The position numbers and the translations under genes were made by a program. The notes beneath the pieces are model-generated. The model was not told the DNA's origin, ran no database searches, and saw only the letters and a list, made by a program, of their open reading frames with translations. Positions 32,023-44,551 of a stretch of DNA of 64,000 nt are shown here, piece by piece. The DNA is from Malaya genurostris. Its lineage: Eukaryota; Arthropoda; Insecta; Diptera; Culicidae. Numbering within the stretch: the first letter of the stretch is position 1; each line of letters begins with the position of its first letter. The stretch spans positions 29,061,753-29,125,752 of the forward strand of contig NC_080571.1 in NCBI RefSeq assembly GCF_030247185.1, written 5' to 3'.

Positions 32023-33400
32023 TTAGAATACATCCTTCAGTACCAGGAAATACGAGAAAGCAGCTCGGATCGTCAGGCCCAATCTTTGAACATTAACGAA
32101 GTAGAACTTTGCCGCAGTAATTCCGGCTGGTCGCTGTGCCCGTTGAATGATCAGTTGGACCGATTTTTGCATATCGACGGGATCTTTGTACCAGGGATAA
32201 CGGTACATGGCGTGTCCTACTTCGGCAGCCTAAAGGGTGGAAAATCAGAGATAAAATCGAATTAATTTTTTTTATTAGCTTACCTTTTCACTTAAATCAG
32301 TTCCGATGAAGCAGTAGATTGTCATTTCGATCAGCAGCACTAACAACATAATCCATATATTGATGGCATCTACTCCAAAATTCTGTTTTCGATGAAGTAA
32401 AATTGGCATTTATTAGTACATTTTGAATCAAGTGGTTTGTGTTATTTACCGAAGTAACATAAAACAATACCAGACACAGCACGAAGAGGCAGCCCATCAT
32501 TTGACTTATCAGAATCAAATTCATGGTGCTCTCCAGATATGACAAATATTCCAACGCCAACTGATGCAGCTGTACAATTTCACGAAGTTCCTTGCGGCGT
32601 TCTTCCTCGTCGATCAAGTTGGCCATGGTCTCGATTCGTTTTGACACTAGATCAAACAGTTTGGAGCCGTACAAGATTATTACCTGAAACAAGGATCCCT
32701 TCAATGCGACGACGAAAGTGCAAATCATCGTCGCTGGGGCGCAAAATCCGGCATAAATGAAATAATGCCACGAATTTCTTCGGATGTTCAACCAGTAGAA
32801 TCTGGAAAATGGTGGAAAATAGGAAACATTCCAGTATTAATAATCAAGTACTACTCACTGCATTTCGTAAATCATGGTAAAATCGCTTCGGTTATCTTCG
32901 TCAAACAGAATCACTTTAACAAGATTGGAAAGATTGGGACCGAGATTATAAATTACCACCAGAGCGGTCATGTAAAGAAAGTAGAATTTCGAAATCTTTT
33001 CCATCCGTCGATTGAACGATTCGATTTCATCCGCCAAATGCTTCGGCCACTTGTCATTTAAAATTCTTTCCAAACTATCCACAAGTTTGCTGAAAGTACC
33101 ATTCTTAGCGGCGAACATCACGAAAGTAACGTTAATTTCCGACGAAAATATAATCTCCGACAGGTTTCGGATGACCGATGCGGTTGTATTTTTTCCGGAT
33201 CCAAGAACAATTTTCGGACCAACCCAAATGGCAACAATGTAGAACACCATAAGAGCACATTTATATCGAACACGTTTGTCACCCCAGAGGCCAACTCGCT
33301 CCAGCATGTTCAGTGCCAGAGTTAAAACCTGTGGCTTTGGGGGGACAAAATTCCTCGTCGGCTGCATCGTGGAAACTGAGAAGCTCTCAACGCCCCGCAA
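32023..33400 (-). CDS. odorant receptor 1, four exons, ~399 aa
   Basis: Exons on minus: 33400-32859, 32801-32450, 32382-32284, 32229-32023. All introns (57, 67, 54 nt) have GT...AG borders, and joining them keeps one frame. The product fits the insect seven-helix odorant receptor family, a ligand-gated cation channel subunit that works with Orco in sensory neuron membranes. Marks seen: LADEIESFNRRMEKI before a hydrophobic helix, YGSKLFDLVSKRIETM in the intracellular part, and a C-terminus with AGITAAKFYFVNVQ and AFSYFLVLK, the conserved last-helix region. Two starts are possible: Met at 33400 (399 aa) or at 33367 (388 aa). The paralog has an upstream Met in the same place. AATAAA lies 33 nt past the stop on minus. 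No damage was seen. The ligand cannot be told. Confidence 0.93.
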
Positions 33401-35160
33401 TGTGTTTTAATGGGGTCCTTTTTGCTCGGAACGATGCTTCCGAAACACGTGACAATTGAAAAAATTTCCGATAGAACAACGATGGATCCGAACAGTTCTC
33501 CGATTCTACCGGTGGAACTTTCGAAAAAGAATCCCACGTTCGGAATATCGTCAACGGAGAAAACTGCTGAGTTCTTTCCGCTAATGCTGACGACATCAAT
33601 AATTCAACCGATGAGTAGCTCAAACGAGCATGTGAACTTTCTCGAGAATCATGACACATTGTTTATGACCTAATTCACGTACGTTCGGTAGGAACTCATG
33701 AAGAAATCATCGCCAGATTTCTGTTTTATTACACCCTTCAAGGGTTGCAACATCATTTCAATGACCTTGATAAAAATCACTCATCACTCCGTTTAGTATT
33801 TTATTTATCGGAAATAATACACCGCATTGAAAAGTAGCATTTTGAATCTATGTTAAAAATAAGCCGATACTTATTTTTCGTTCATTTTTAATGGGAAATT
33901 CGAACGGCCGAGTTCGAGTGTCACTTTTATCCCCATCGCCGCCGTACGGTTTCTGGAATGATAGCGGATCAGAGGAAAATTTCTGAAAACAGCATCTTTT
34001 CCGTTTTTCCGGCCCATGTTTTCGGCTGCAATCGAGACGAAAGAACAAAACAACAAAAAAAAACACTGAGATAAAAAACCCAAAAAAAAAACATTATGCA
34101 AATCAAGTCCAATTTCTTGGGTTGCTTTTGACCGGTCCCGTGTTCGGCCAGAAGGTTTTCTACCTCTCCGTTTTGCGATGTAAGTCCTGGGATTGGGCCT
34201 GGTGTTAAGTGGAAATTCAATGACGACGGGTTGTTGTTTTTGTGCAAAATGGGATAAAAGTTCCTTTCCGACCTAACCCGATTTAAGTGCCGCCAGCGGA
34301 AAACCGAAACGTGATTCCAGCCGGTGGAATGTAAATTTGGCTGAGTATAGAGAAGCCATCCACCGAAACTTTTCCATTTGAAAGTGAATACGTTCATATC
34401 GTTGCAATCCGTTAGAATCCTTCCCAAAGATTCAAAACTAAAACACGTCACTTTCAATGAAGTGATAAAACTTTCCAGTATCTTTTTAAAGGGACCGTAG
34501 TTCGCTATGTAGAAAAAATTAGAGACAGGATCATCTAACCTATGGCCATTTTGACGACCCAAGTAACAATTGAAATTTGTTGAATTTTACATATTTCACA
34601 ATTGCCACAGAAGATACTTTTAACTGTTCATTTGAGAAGTTTCAAACAAGGAACTTGTTGCATATCATGCAGGCAAAGTGCGCTTTTCCAATCGTACAAT
34701 TGTTGCGAGAGAGATGAGAAATTCAAACAAAAACAATGTTTGAAACTTAAGAAGTCATACAATTGTCTTGCATCGTATGGAAAATTATTTCATTTTAGTA
34801 AAAAACTTATTGTCGTAAGACACATATTTGTCGTGATTTTCGGTTGAAGGTTGACTGCGTGGTAGATGTTGGTTCTTCAAAACTGACTGGAGACTCGCGA
34901 CTGCCGTTGCCAAGGTAACTGTGGCCTACTGCCCACAGAAAATTTCGCTTGCAGAGCAGAAGATTTTGCTACTGAAATTGATGTCCGTCCGTTGAGCCGT
35001 TCGTCAATGGAATGAATCGTATGTGCGAGCCACTAGTAGTTTTATAGCGTATTGATGTTTGATGAAAGCGACAAGTTTGACGATTGGTTTAAGCTACACC
35101 ACCCATAGTAAACTTGTTAAATTTGTAGTTTACATTGAGCAGGCGTCGTTCAGCCATTTC
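33401..35160. other. upstream region of odorant receptor 1; no supported gene
   Basis: Several frames overlap (plus 33410-33673; minus 33387-33659 and 33969-34562) without domains. The largest, 197 codons at 33969-34562 minus, crosses long A/T homopolymers and looks like chance. The receptor promoter is expected here, but no clear TATA box could be tied to it. Confidence 0.4.
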
Positions 35161-35175
35161 AAGCCCAATTATTAT

Positions 35176-36255
35176 CAGTTCGTGCTCGCATCTCACCCAA
35201 CACAGTCGAAAATCGTTTTCGGTCGAAACAACAGAAACAAAGACAATACAGTGCAGTGAACAATAGACTGTACGGAATGGTCAAATACGATTTAACAAAG
35301 CCTGAAACTTGGCCTACAAGACCAAATTCAATTTTTATAGATTTCAAGCGTTGCAAAGTTAGACCAGTAGCAAATGAAATGTAAATAATTATAATGTAAG
35401 TGAGTTTCAATTTAACAAAGCGTCTAACTGTGTGTACATTATGTTTAAACATTAAAGCGATGCAATTGCATTCGCTTCGGTTAACAACGAAGTGCACAAC
35501 GTTGAGTGTGACAATATTAAATACAAAATCCCTGTGCACATTGTGGACAATGCCATAAAAGTACGAGTGCATGACCTTCCCCCGAAGTCCAGCGATCAGT
35601 CCATTCGGGAAATCATGTCGCAGTACGGTGAAGTTCTTTCCATCGAAAGAGAAGTATGGCGGAATTTTTTCCCTGGTATCCGGAATGGCGTGCGAGTGGT
35701 ACGTATGCAACTACGTAAGGCAATTCCATCTTACATCATTTGTGGTCAAGGTGGGACACATCCGTGTAAAACGCAGATTACCTATGAAAATCAGCCGGTT
35801 ACATGCCAGTTTCGTAAACAACCTGCACACTACCGTAAACCTTGCACTAAAACTGCGAAAAGAACATCTTCAACCAAAGACAAGGTCAACCGTTCAACAA
35901 CGAAAACTAGTGAGCGTAGTATTCCTGTTTCACCATCAAACCAACTGCAATTAATGCCCAACAAGGCGCTTCTACAGCACCTAGCAACGAGCTCAAGCCT
36001 GCGAACATCAAGGAAAACGAAAAGAAGACGGAAATCAACAACAAAACCACCGATGCGGCAATGGATGACGAGACGAGTCACGAACAAAGTGCCCCTCAAC
36101 CCTCGCGGGAGGGAAATGGAAGCTCTTCTCCTCCTAGAAAAAGAGTGACAACGAGATCGACTTCAAAAAATCCTTTATTTAAAAAATCGGCTGATTCGGC
36201 CACGTAAAGCTTGTACACAAATAGGCCTGAATAAAAATATATTTTAAATAAAAAA
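35176..36255 (+). mobile_element. gag-only non-LTR retroelement, copy 2, 1080 bp
   Basis: A perfect 15-bp duplication AAGCCCAATTATTAT (35161-35175 and 36256-36270) fixes both ends. It starts CAGTTCGTGCTCGCATCTCA and ends in an AATAAA-rich tail after CACGTAAAGCTTGTACACAA. Start and tail match copy 1, so this is a complete element type and not a random truncation. The start CAGT, plus AGTCGA about 28 bases downstream, resembles the initiator and downstream promoter element used by Jockey-group LINEs. Confidence 0.88.
35277..36148 (+). pseudogene. gag-like ORF1 of the gag-only element
   Basis: The start is ATG 35277 (MVKYDLTKPETWPT), soon broken by a stop near 35380 and a frame change. The long frame from 35492 covers VRVHDLPPKSSDQSIREIMS (RRM-like), FFPGIRNGVRVVRMQLRKAI, and the knuckle as CQFRKQPAHYRKPC, where the second cysteine has become arginine. 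The tail is basic and hydrophilic. No RT or endonuclease follows before the poly-A tail. Confidence 0.78.
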
Positions 36256-36464
36256 AAGCCCAATTATTATGCTAGAAGGATAGTGTTTTATCACAGAAGT
36301 ATTCATAATGGTTTTTCATTTGATGTTTGAATGAAATATGCTCTGTATTAATAACGATTTGATTTATTGATTCATTTTCCTATTATATTTTATTGTTGTT
36401 GCTTCTTTAATGCTTACTTCTAAAATATTGGTAACACTTAATCTGACAACCAAAATCGTTCAAG

Positions 36465-37152
36465 ACATAAAATGTGCGTTTTGCCTTTCTCATATAGAAA
36501 GGTTATGCAATCACTGTGAAAACCGACTTTTGCACCGAGGCCCGGAGGGCCGAGTGTCATATACCATTCGACTCAGTTCGTCGAGTACGCAAAATGTCTG
36601 TGTGTGTGTATGTGTGTGTATGTGCGTATGTGTGTATGTAACGTTTTTTTGCAGTAACTATTCTCGGCTGAACCGATTTTCACAAACTTAGATTAAAATG
36701 AAAGGTCTTGTGGTCCCATGCAAAATTCCTGAATATCATTTGGATCCGACTTCCGGTTCCGGAATTATGGGGTAAAATGTGCAAAAAATTGTGAAAATAA
36801 GTGCACTAACTTTTCTCAGAGATGGCTGAATCGATTTTCACAAATTTCCCATACGTAATTTCTGAGTTTCATGCGGATCCGACTTCCGGATCCGGTAATA
36901 TGGTGTAAAGTGGGTTAAAAATTGTATACCATCACTGAAACTGGGGAAAAACCTTAAAAAATTTTCTAAATCGACCTCAAATGTTTTCCAATTGATAGTT
37001 TTTATCAGTAGACGGTCAAACAAACCGATTTCGGTTATTCTTTTAAGAATCTAAGAAAACTATTTTGAAGAATGCCACAGTATTATATGTTAGTATGATT
37101 GATATGAGAAAGGCATTATTACACCATTAGGTGGATTAAAACAGGTTTTTTC
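36465..37152. repeat. dispersed repeat D, copy 1, with a (TG)n microsatellite
   Basis: Inverted words TGCCTTTCTCATAT (36482-36495) and ATATGAGAAAGGCA (37102-37115) bracket a body with GGCCCGGAGGGCCGAGTG, CCATTCGACTCAGTTCGTCG, and repeated GGATCCGACTTCCGG modules. A TG-rich microsatellite lies at 36597-36640. The tail ATTAGGTGGATTAAAACAGG is shared with the copy ending at 39139. I associate this repeat type with mosquito genomes. It is non-coding. Confidence 0.7.
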
Positions 37153-38369
37153 TCTTACGAACAAAGAAAGGCAAGGCAAAAGCTTCAAAACTCGACTAAA
37201 AATATTGGAAAAAGTGATATAGCATTCGACTCAGTTCATTGAATTCTGCAATGTTTCCTCAGATATGATTTTCACAGGCTTGGAGTCAAATGAATGCTTG
37301 AATTCTTTTTTTTTATATCGTTTATTTATACCCGGCTTTAACCAAGTTGCGGTCGTTCGCCGGAGATGCTTGAATTCTTCAATTTTATCGGTGACCGATT
37401 TTTGTTTCCGAAAACACAGAGTGATAAGTGTTAAAAGTTTCAAAACGTCTTCAAAAGTGACGCTGCAATAAACGAAAACCAAAATCTAAACTCAGCTCAA
37501 TACTTTCTCGATTTATGGATCTTTTAGTTGCAGATTGAAAACAGTGACATTAGTTTTACCGGACCCGAACCGAACTGTCTTTCAAACGAATTTTTATTCT
37601 AATCTAAATTTACGAAAATCGATTCAGCCATCTCCGAGAAAATTAGGTGCACATTTTAATCAAATATACCCGCCAATCGACAATTGACTACTTCAACTGA
37701 ACGAGCGAACTGATTCGAATGTTATTTGAAAGTCGTTCCTCTTGATACAAAGAAGAAAAAACTGAAAAACTATCATTTATTAGTTAATTTCCTCAGATTC
37801 TATAAGGTAGTTTTGTTTCACTGAATTTAGTCATTTCCGTTCATTTACAACTATTCTTCAGTACCAAAAGAAGCTTGCTTATAGTTCTAAAATAGCCCCT
37901 TTGTCATTCGAATGCCAGTTGGAAGGAAACGACGAAAGAGGTGGAGAGCGATAGATTTTTTTTGTAGCAATATGGACTTACACTAGTTATTATATGATGC
38001 CAATATATCCTTCTAACCTCAGTTGGTTCTCATGTCCCGATGCAATCGTAGCGTATGTTGGCAACTCAAAACTTCCCGGTTCGAAACCAGTCGCTTAACT
38101 GTGCTTGATTTTTTATGGCAAATCAAATCGTCTAAAGGTATGCAATTTCATCTTACTTCGCGAAATCTATTTTTAGATTGCAAGCTTAACTGTGTTTCTG
38201 TGTTTTTGACAATATCTGTCAAGATTGACATTGTAAAAAAAATAAGTTTTGAGACTTAAATTCTACACTGCAATAGCTATTCAACAAGCCATAGATTGTT
38301 ATAATCCGTCAATTTTAAACGAAAATATCGATATTTTTGTGTAAGCGACTTTTCCCTCGTACTGCAGTG
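37153..38369. other. unassigned, mostly repeat-derived sequence
   Basis: Contains a fragment TTTATTTATACCCGGCTTTA near 37321 that resembles the tail of a mosquito retroelement. Also has CCATCTCCGAGAAAAT, a repeat-D-like word, near 37627. No gene supported. Confidence 0.35.
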
Positions 38370-39139
38370 CATAATGGTCCAAATCACACCAAAACGCGTT
38401 TGCACTTTAGAAGTTGATTTTGGAACCTGAATGCCTTCAGAAGAATTTATGATTCGAATTGTCGGAGATGGTTGACCAGATTTTCATCTTGAATTTCATC
38501 CCGATCCGACTTCCGGTTCTGGAGTTATAGGATAAAGTGTGTTTAATATTGCAAACCGTTACTTAAAGCGGCGAAACAAAAACCAAAAAAAAATTCTAAA
38601 CTGGACTCAAAACTACACAAATCGATAGCCATTATCAGTGGTCACCTATTCCGGTTATCCTGGTTCTCGGGTTTCGATTAACGACGGAAGATAATAGTCA
38701 TATGCCCACCAATGGACCTTACCCATTTTTTACAGAAATTGCAGAGCCGATATTCCCAAAATTCAAATGAAAGATTTTATGCTCCTACCAAAAATTACTG
38801 TATATATTCGGATACAACAAAAATTTACTCCGTAGTTTAGAGTACGATGTCAAAATCGTATAGAATCTTCAAAATTTGAATTAAAACTAGTAGAGTTTGT
38901 ACGTCATGTTAGTTGATAGCAATACGAACCGACATCGATTATACCAGCTCTCGGATTCCGGTGCCGGAAGTACCTACAATAGTGGAATTCTGTAGGTTAT
39001 ACTAGCGAATACACAAACAATTCCTTGATTTCTTCCAAGAAACGAAGAAAAAGATTTTATATAGAATGCCACATTTTATATGAGAATATGATTGGTATGA
39101 GCAAGGCATCATTACACAACTAGGTGGATACAAACAGGT
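38370..39139. repeat. dispersed repeat D, copy 2 (diverged)
   Basis: The body has CATCCCGATCCGACTTCCGG and GGAGTTATAGGATAAAGTG. The end reads GGTATGAGCAAGGCATCATT and ACTAGGTGGATACAAACAGG. It abuts element C copy 2 directly. Confidence 0.6.
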
Positions 39140-39955
39140 TTTTGATGTGGAACACATCTTTATTTTCTATATAGTGGTGCAAATCAGAAACTAAAGGAAA
39201 GATACACGTAGAAATGTGGTCAGGTTTTAAACACTTACAGCTCAGTATATTTTGTACCAATTATTAATATTATTTCATCATTTGATTGGAAATATTTCTA
39301 AGTTTCGATTTGAATGTATCAAGCCACGTATTTTCAATTATAAATGATTGAAATTTTGATTAGTAACGAGCAGTGTCCTATTTTGTCTGCTAAAAATCTC
39401 CGGCATATCGGTTTTTCCCTGCCATAGACGACGGTTTTGAAGGAGTAAGCGATACATCAAAAGGAAAGCATCGCTCTGATTGGTCAATCGATGCAAAAGC
39501 GAAGCGGTTGGAAGCACGCGAAGCTATAAACTATAAATATAAGCAAAATTATAGCTAACGTTTCAGTCCTACGCGTAGCATGCTAGAGGTAGGTTGTTGC
39601 TAGACAACAAGACAAAAAGTGCAATAAAACGATTTGAAGCTTTAATTGGTATGCTCTCATCTTGTGTCATGCAAGCTCGGATGAAATTCCATGTTACGTC
39701 GTTGCGCCTAAGAAATTGACAGCTACCCCAGGGTAAATTTTGAGTGCTTAAAATTAATTTCTAATTCATATAAGATGAACTCGATTGATAATGAGAAAAA
39801 GTTTAATCAAGATCAATCTAAGCAGACTCTCGTGCAATAGCGGATTCAAAAGTGCGACGATTGATTGAACTGTTTGATTGTAGATCATTAGAAATTTTGG
39901 TTAGCATGTTCCACATCAATGGCTCGAACAACCCAATGGGGCTGATCCTTGTAGT
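39140..39955. mobile_element. dispersed element C, copy 2
   Basis: From TTGATGTGGAACACATC to GTTCCACATCAATGG and on to GGGGCTGATCCTTG, as in copy 1. It is about 200 bp shorter by internal deletion. It joins repeat D on the left and the GGATTCTG minisatellite on the right. Copy 1 lies in mariner, so at least one insertion is independent. Confidence 0.6.
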
Positions 39956-41660
39956 TTTTAGAAATGAATTTGGGACCAGGATGGTGATTCGGCACTGAAT
40001 TGTAAACCTGGATTCTGATCCGCAGTTGAATTTTAGCTACAGAATTCCGGTCCACACGGAACCACCCGCGATCCCATTTCAACCAGAATATTAGTTGATT
40101 TTCTGAATTCGATTGGTTAAAATTGGGTACAACTAATCGATTGTTGTTTTAACTAAACTGTCATTTTTGTTTTTCAATTAGCAGAAACAATGGTTGAAAC
40201 AACTAATTTAACTGTTTGAAAAAAAAATGCTGTCAATTAATGAGGACACATACCTTTCAATTTCAACAAATATTTTAGTTGAAATAACTTATGTTGTTAT
40301 TGAAACAAAATTCTGTTAGTTGAAAAATAAATCGGTTTTATTTGTTTTAGACATTGCAAATAGTTAGAATAAATTATCATTACGAAATCAGTACTGATCT
40401 GATCTCTAAGTGATTTTGATTTTTGTATGATCATGATCATGTCAAGTCGAGATCAGTAAAGATCTAAATTTTAAAAAAATACTTCTGATTCGATCGGAAA
40501 TGATTGATGTAGAAAAACGTTTTTAGTCAGCAAAAGTGTCCGGAGGGGCGAGTGCGAAATTATTAAATTTACCTATAATGAGTATTGGAAGATGATGCCT
40601 TCAAACGGTTGAACTAAAGTTCTTCACTGATAATATTAGTCAATTTATATGAGCTTAAGTGCATCAACCGCTGGGAATTGGAATTTTGCGACGGCAATTC
40701 AAACGCGCCATTCAATCGCAGCGCGTTCTGTGTGTTTGAAACCCTTCGCTCCTGTTACTTTTATAAATTAAATTCATGTCAAAAAGCGTTTTATTGCTAA
40801 TGCATGAACATCATCATCGGTATTAAACAGCTGGAAGTAAAACAGTCTGCTGGAAGTAAATCAATGATCGAATTTGAAGCATAAAATTTTTGCGCATACC
40901 TGAAAGATTACGAGATGATCATTCATTAACATTTTCTAATTTGTCACCAAATCTTTCACATCTTAAACAAGGTTAACTTTATCACAACACCGCTGTTAGA
41001 TAAACACTTGTTATCATAAATTTCTCAAATCGAATGAACACAATTTCACCAAACGCTTTAACCATCGATGTTGTTTTCATTGACATTTTGAAGCGACACG
41101 AACAGATTTCAACTAAAAAAGTTGTTGATTTTGCATTGCGATTATTGTTTGGCTTTCAACTGTCTCCGGCATTTGACAGCATTCAAGACAACATATTTTT
41201 CAACTACTTGAATATATGCAAATCAAAAACCATATTGGTTGAATCAAAAAGAAATTAGTTAAATCAACTATCGCAAAAATCAAAAACTGCGATATCGCAA
41301 TTTTATGATCGAAGGGTTCTCCGTGCAAGATTCAATTTTCAAAGTCGGATCCAGACTTCAGCTCCGAAATTCAATACTTGAATCCAGATCCGGAATTAGG
41401 TTTCAAAATCTTCAGATTCTAGTTCCTGAATTGAGTTACACTTTTAGAAATGTGGAACTGAGTTTTAGAACCAAATTCTAGAATTCAAAACCTTGACTCT
41501 TCAGTTTTAGCCGATTCTAGCCTTGGATGCTGGGCGAGGAACTGAATTTTAGATCTGGATTCTGGAAATGAACAAAAACCTGGATTCTGAAACTAAATTT
41601 CTGAACTGAGCTCTAGAATCGGATTTTGGACCCGGATTCTGGTCTGAACTGAACGAGTGA
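39956..41660. repeat. GGATTCTG minisatellite, second locus, split by a MITE
   Basis: Diverged units like those at 780-2250 lie at 39960-40054 (CCTGGATTCTGATCCG) and 41326-41660 (CCTGGATTCTGAAACTAAAT, CCCGGATTCTGG). The element at 40055-41325 sits between them. Confidence 0.7.
40055..41325. mobile_element. non-autonomous DNA element with CACGG...CCGTG ends
   Basis: The left end CACGGAACCACCCGCGATC and the right end GATCGAAGGGTTCTCCGTG are imperfect inverted copies, flanked by CA on both sides. Inside, TTAGTTGA/TCAACTAA words recur. The superfamily is unsure. The plus frame at 41034-41258 (74 codons) shows no domain. Confidence 0.5.
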
Positions 41661-42250
41661 ACGCAAGCTAGAATGAATGAAGCATCAAATTTTTAACCTA
41701 TTTAAAAAAATCTATCAAACCATTTTCATATGTTTACGTTTCGACTTCGACTCACTGATGAGTCGAAGACGAAACGTAAACATATGACTATTTTCACTTT
41801 CGATTCACCCTTTTCAACAGGAAAGTTATTCTAATAGTTCTTTTGTAAATATTTATAGCCCATAAAAGGGCTGATTTGCAGTCTTTTCACGGTTGTTACT
41901 AACTTTTCGGTGCATTTTGCTCCAATTCAACAACAACCAGCAGCTGGATGTCGCAATTTCTCTTTTTCCAATTTGCTCAGCTGACGGTGTCTTCAAAAGA
42001 CGAACATTCCTATCGGTGTGGTATCTCTAAATTTTCAGCAAGATTAGTTTTTCATTTAAAATTGGTATTCCATTTCAACAATAAAAGGCTCACTTCATTC
42101 CTATATATCTGCAGCTGCTATGGACGAAAACAACAAATTCTGAAAATTTACCATTTTGTCCAGTCTCCCCTACTCTACTTTGATATTATCATAGCAATTG
42201 ATATGTCAGTTTATCAGTTTAATAGGTTTGGATTTTTTTTTCAATTTCAA
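41661..42250. other. 3' flank of odorant receptor 2
   Basis: Contains an inverted repeat near 41727-41790 (CATATGTTTACGTTTCG against CGAAACGTAAACATATG). The plus-strand 174-codon frame 41948-42472 is partly antisense to receptor exon 4 and is not accepted. Confidence 0.5.
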
Positions 42251-43607
42251 TTACAAACTATTCTTCAGGATCAAGTAGTAGGAAAAGGTTGCCTGAGCGG
42301 TTGTTGCAAATTTTTCAATATCTACAAAGTAGAACTTGGCCGCGGTAACGCCAGCCGGTTTTTGGGCACGTTGTATAATAAACTGAGCTGCTTTCTGCAC
42401 ATCGACGGGTTCCCGATACCAGGAGTATGCGTACATGGCATTTGCGATTTTTGCTGCCTAAAACAAAAGTAAAATAGATTCAAGTATTGCGAGAATGTTC
42501 AATTTGTTCACCTTATCACTCAGAATAGTACCATTGGTACAATAGACTGCCATTTCCACTACCATCAGTAGAAACAGAATAATTACGGGAACTGCTTCCG
42601 GACCGAAATTCTAGAACGGTTCACAGTAAGAAACTTTCCTACTGATAACTGATAGAATTACCTTGGTGACGTAGAACAGCATCAGACACCAAACGAGAGT
42701 GCAGCTCATCATTTGATTCATCAAAATCACAGTCATGGTGCTTTCCAGATGTTCCAGATATTTCAACGCCATCTGATGCAGCACGATAATTTCCCGTAAC
42801 TCCACGCGACGTCCGTTCAATTGGGCTATGTTAGCCATAGCGTCAATTCGTTTGGCCAACAGATCGAACAGTTTCGATCCGTAGTAGATTATCTGTTGGA
42901 ATACAATTCCTTTCAAGGCAACTATCACAGCCGAACAGCACGACGCTGGGTAGCAGAATGCCGTGAATATGAAGAAGTGTGTCGGATTTCGCAGAATATC
43001 CAACCAGTAGAATCTGGGAACCGTACGAAGTGTCAACCTTTGCAGTTGATTGGTTATTTTATACTTACTGAAGTTCGTAAATCAAAGTGAAATCTCCACG
43101 ATCGGCTTCATCTAAGGTGATCAACTGTATCACCGAGGTCAGAGTAGGAACGCTTAGGAAAACAAAAAGTAAAAATGCGATGTAAATAGCGTAAATTTTT
43201 GACAGTTTTTCCATCCGCCGATTGAAGGACTCAATCTCGTCCTCCAGCTGTTCCGGCCACTTGCGCTGTAGAATGCACTCCAAAATGTCGATCAGCTGCT
43301 CGAAGGTTTGGTTTTTAGCGGCAAACGAGACCATGGTGATGCAATTTTCGGTCAAAAATATCGCTTCCGCCGTGCTTCGAATTAGCGAATTGAAACCCTC
43401 CTTGCCGGGTCCAAACACTAGCTTCGGACCGATCCAAACGACTACCAGGGAGCCAACCAGGAAAATATATTTGAATCGATTACGCTGAGTCCCCCACAGG
43501 CCAATGTGCTGGAGCACTTTTAGCCCCAACGGAAGGACACGCGCCTTTGGGTGGGAAATTTCCTGCACCAACTGCATCGTAAGCACTGAGATGTACGGCG
43601 ATGCCAC
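42251..43607 (-). CDS. odorant receptor 2, four exons, ~398 aa
   Basis: Exons on minus: 43607-43069, 43013-42662, 42610-42512, 42457-42251, with GT...AG introns of 55, 51 and 54 nt. Exons 2, 3 and 4 are exactly as long (352, 99, 207 nt) and in the same phases as in receptor 1. This shows a tandem duplication. Same family marks: LEDEIESFNRRMEKLSKIY, YGSKLFDLLAKRIDAMANI, ILMNQMMSC, GVTAAKFYFVD and TFSYYLILKNSL. It is a seven-helix membrane protein, predicted odorant channel subunit with Orco. Start at 43607 (398 aa) or the Met at 43577, the position equal to Met 33367 in the paralog. No damage seen. Divergence is greatest in the N-terminal half and in helices facing the ligand pocket, so ligands probably differ (inference). 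Confidence 0.93.
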
Positions 43608-44551
43608 CGGGTTCTTTATTGGGAATATACCCGGTACGGTGTCACTAATGGGAAGGGATTTTTAAGAAAACAAAAAATGGAAACAGAAAATTGATTAACG
43701 AAGAAACTCTTTTCCGTTTTAGGAGAAAAGAGAAATAATATCTAATTGTTCTGTTTTAGTTTTTATTTGCTTGAATAAAAAACTTTAGTTTCAAGTGCCG
43801 TTGATAAAAAAAAATACCGTGCGATGAATGTTCACTTTTTCTGTTGCAGAAAGCACACCATCAAATCAATCGATAAGCGGAATTGTTTTTCCTTTTATAT
43901 ATTAGAATTGCAACTCTACCTCATGAACAATAGTATAAAGGACAACAGTTTTAATTTGTGTACTTACTAGGAGATATTAGGAACAGTTTTATTACCATGA
44001 TTCAATAGTTTTTTGCTGGCTCAGTATGTTTACTCGCTACGACACACGGTACTAATTGTAACCTTGAGAGCTGAAAGCGAAACGGAGTAGGCGTTGCCTT
44101 TGAAGAAAAAACAGTGGGGTGGAAATCTCAGAGTCAGAAAGGACATTAAAAAATTATACAAAAATTGCAACTTTTTCTATTGAATCAGGGAAATGCCATA
44201 TGTCTGAAAATTTTGTCTAATGTTCGAAAATACCTTCGTTGATTACTTCCGTAAATCCTTCGGAATAAGCAACTCCTGAAACAAACATCAGAGAAAACGG
44301 CGAAATCCCGACCGACTTACTCCGATTTTACTTTTTTGCACGGATGAAGCGAAAAATGCGGCTCGACAGATTTTTTTAAATGTCGAATGTATTTTTTGAA
44401 TCGACTTTCTTCAAATCAGTGTTGCTCGGGGAAGGCTAATTTTGAAAAATGATGCATACGAAGATTGGTAACTCCAATGAAACAAACAAAAGAATAAATG
44501 ATTTATTAATTTTAGTTGGTTTGACGTGAAGTCAACAAAATTAAGTTCAGC
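43608..44551. other. upstream region of odorant receptor 2
   Basis: No gene or repeat recognised. The receptor promoter should lie here, but no TATA box can be assigned with confidence. Confidence 0.4.

Noticed and set aside
33969..34562. 197-codon open frame on minus upstream of odorant receptor 1
   Set aside because: No domain; it runs through A/T homopolymers and overlaps other equally long frames, so chance is likelier.
36838..37482. Short minus frames in repeat D and beyond
   Set aside because: No domain, and they lie partly within a non-coding dispersed repeat.
41948..42472. 174-codon open frame on plus
   Set aside because: Partly antisense to exon 4 of odorant receptor 2; no domain of its own.
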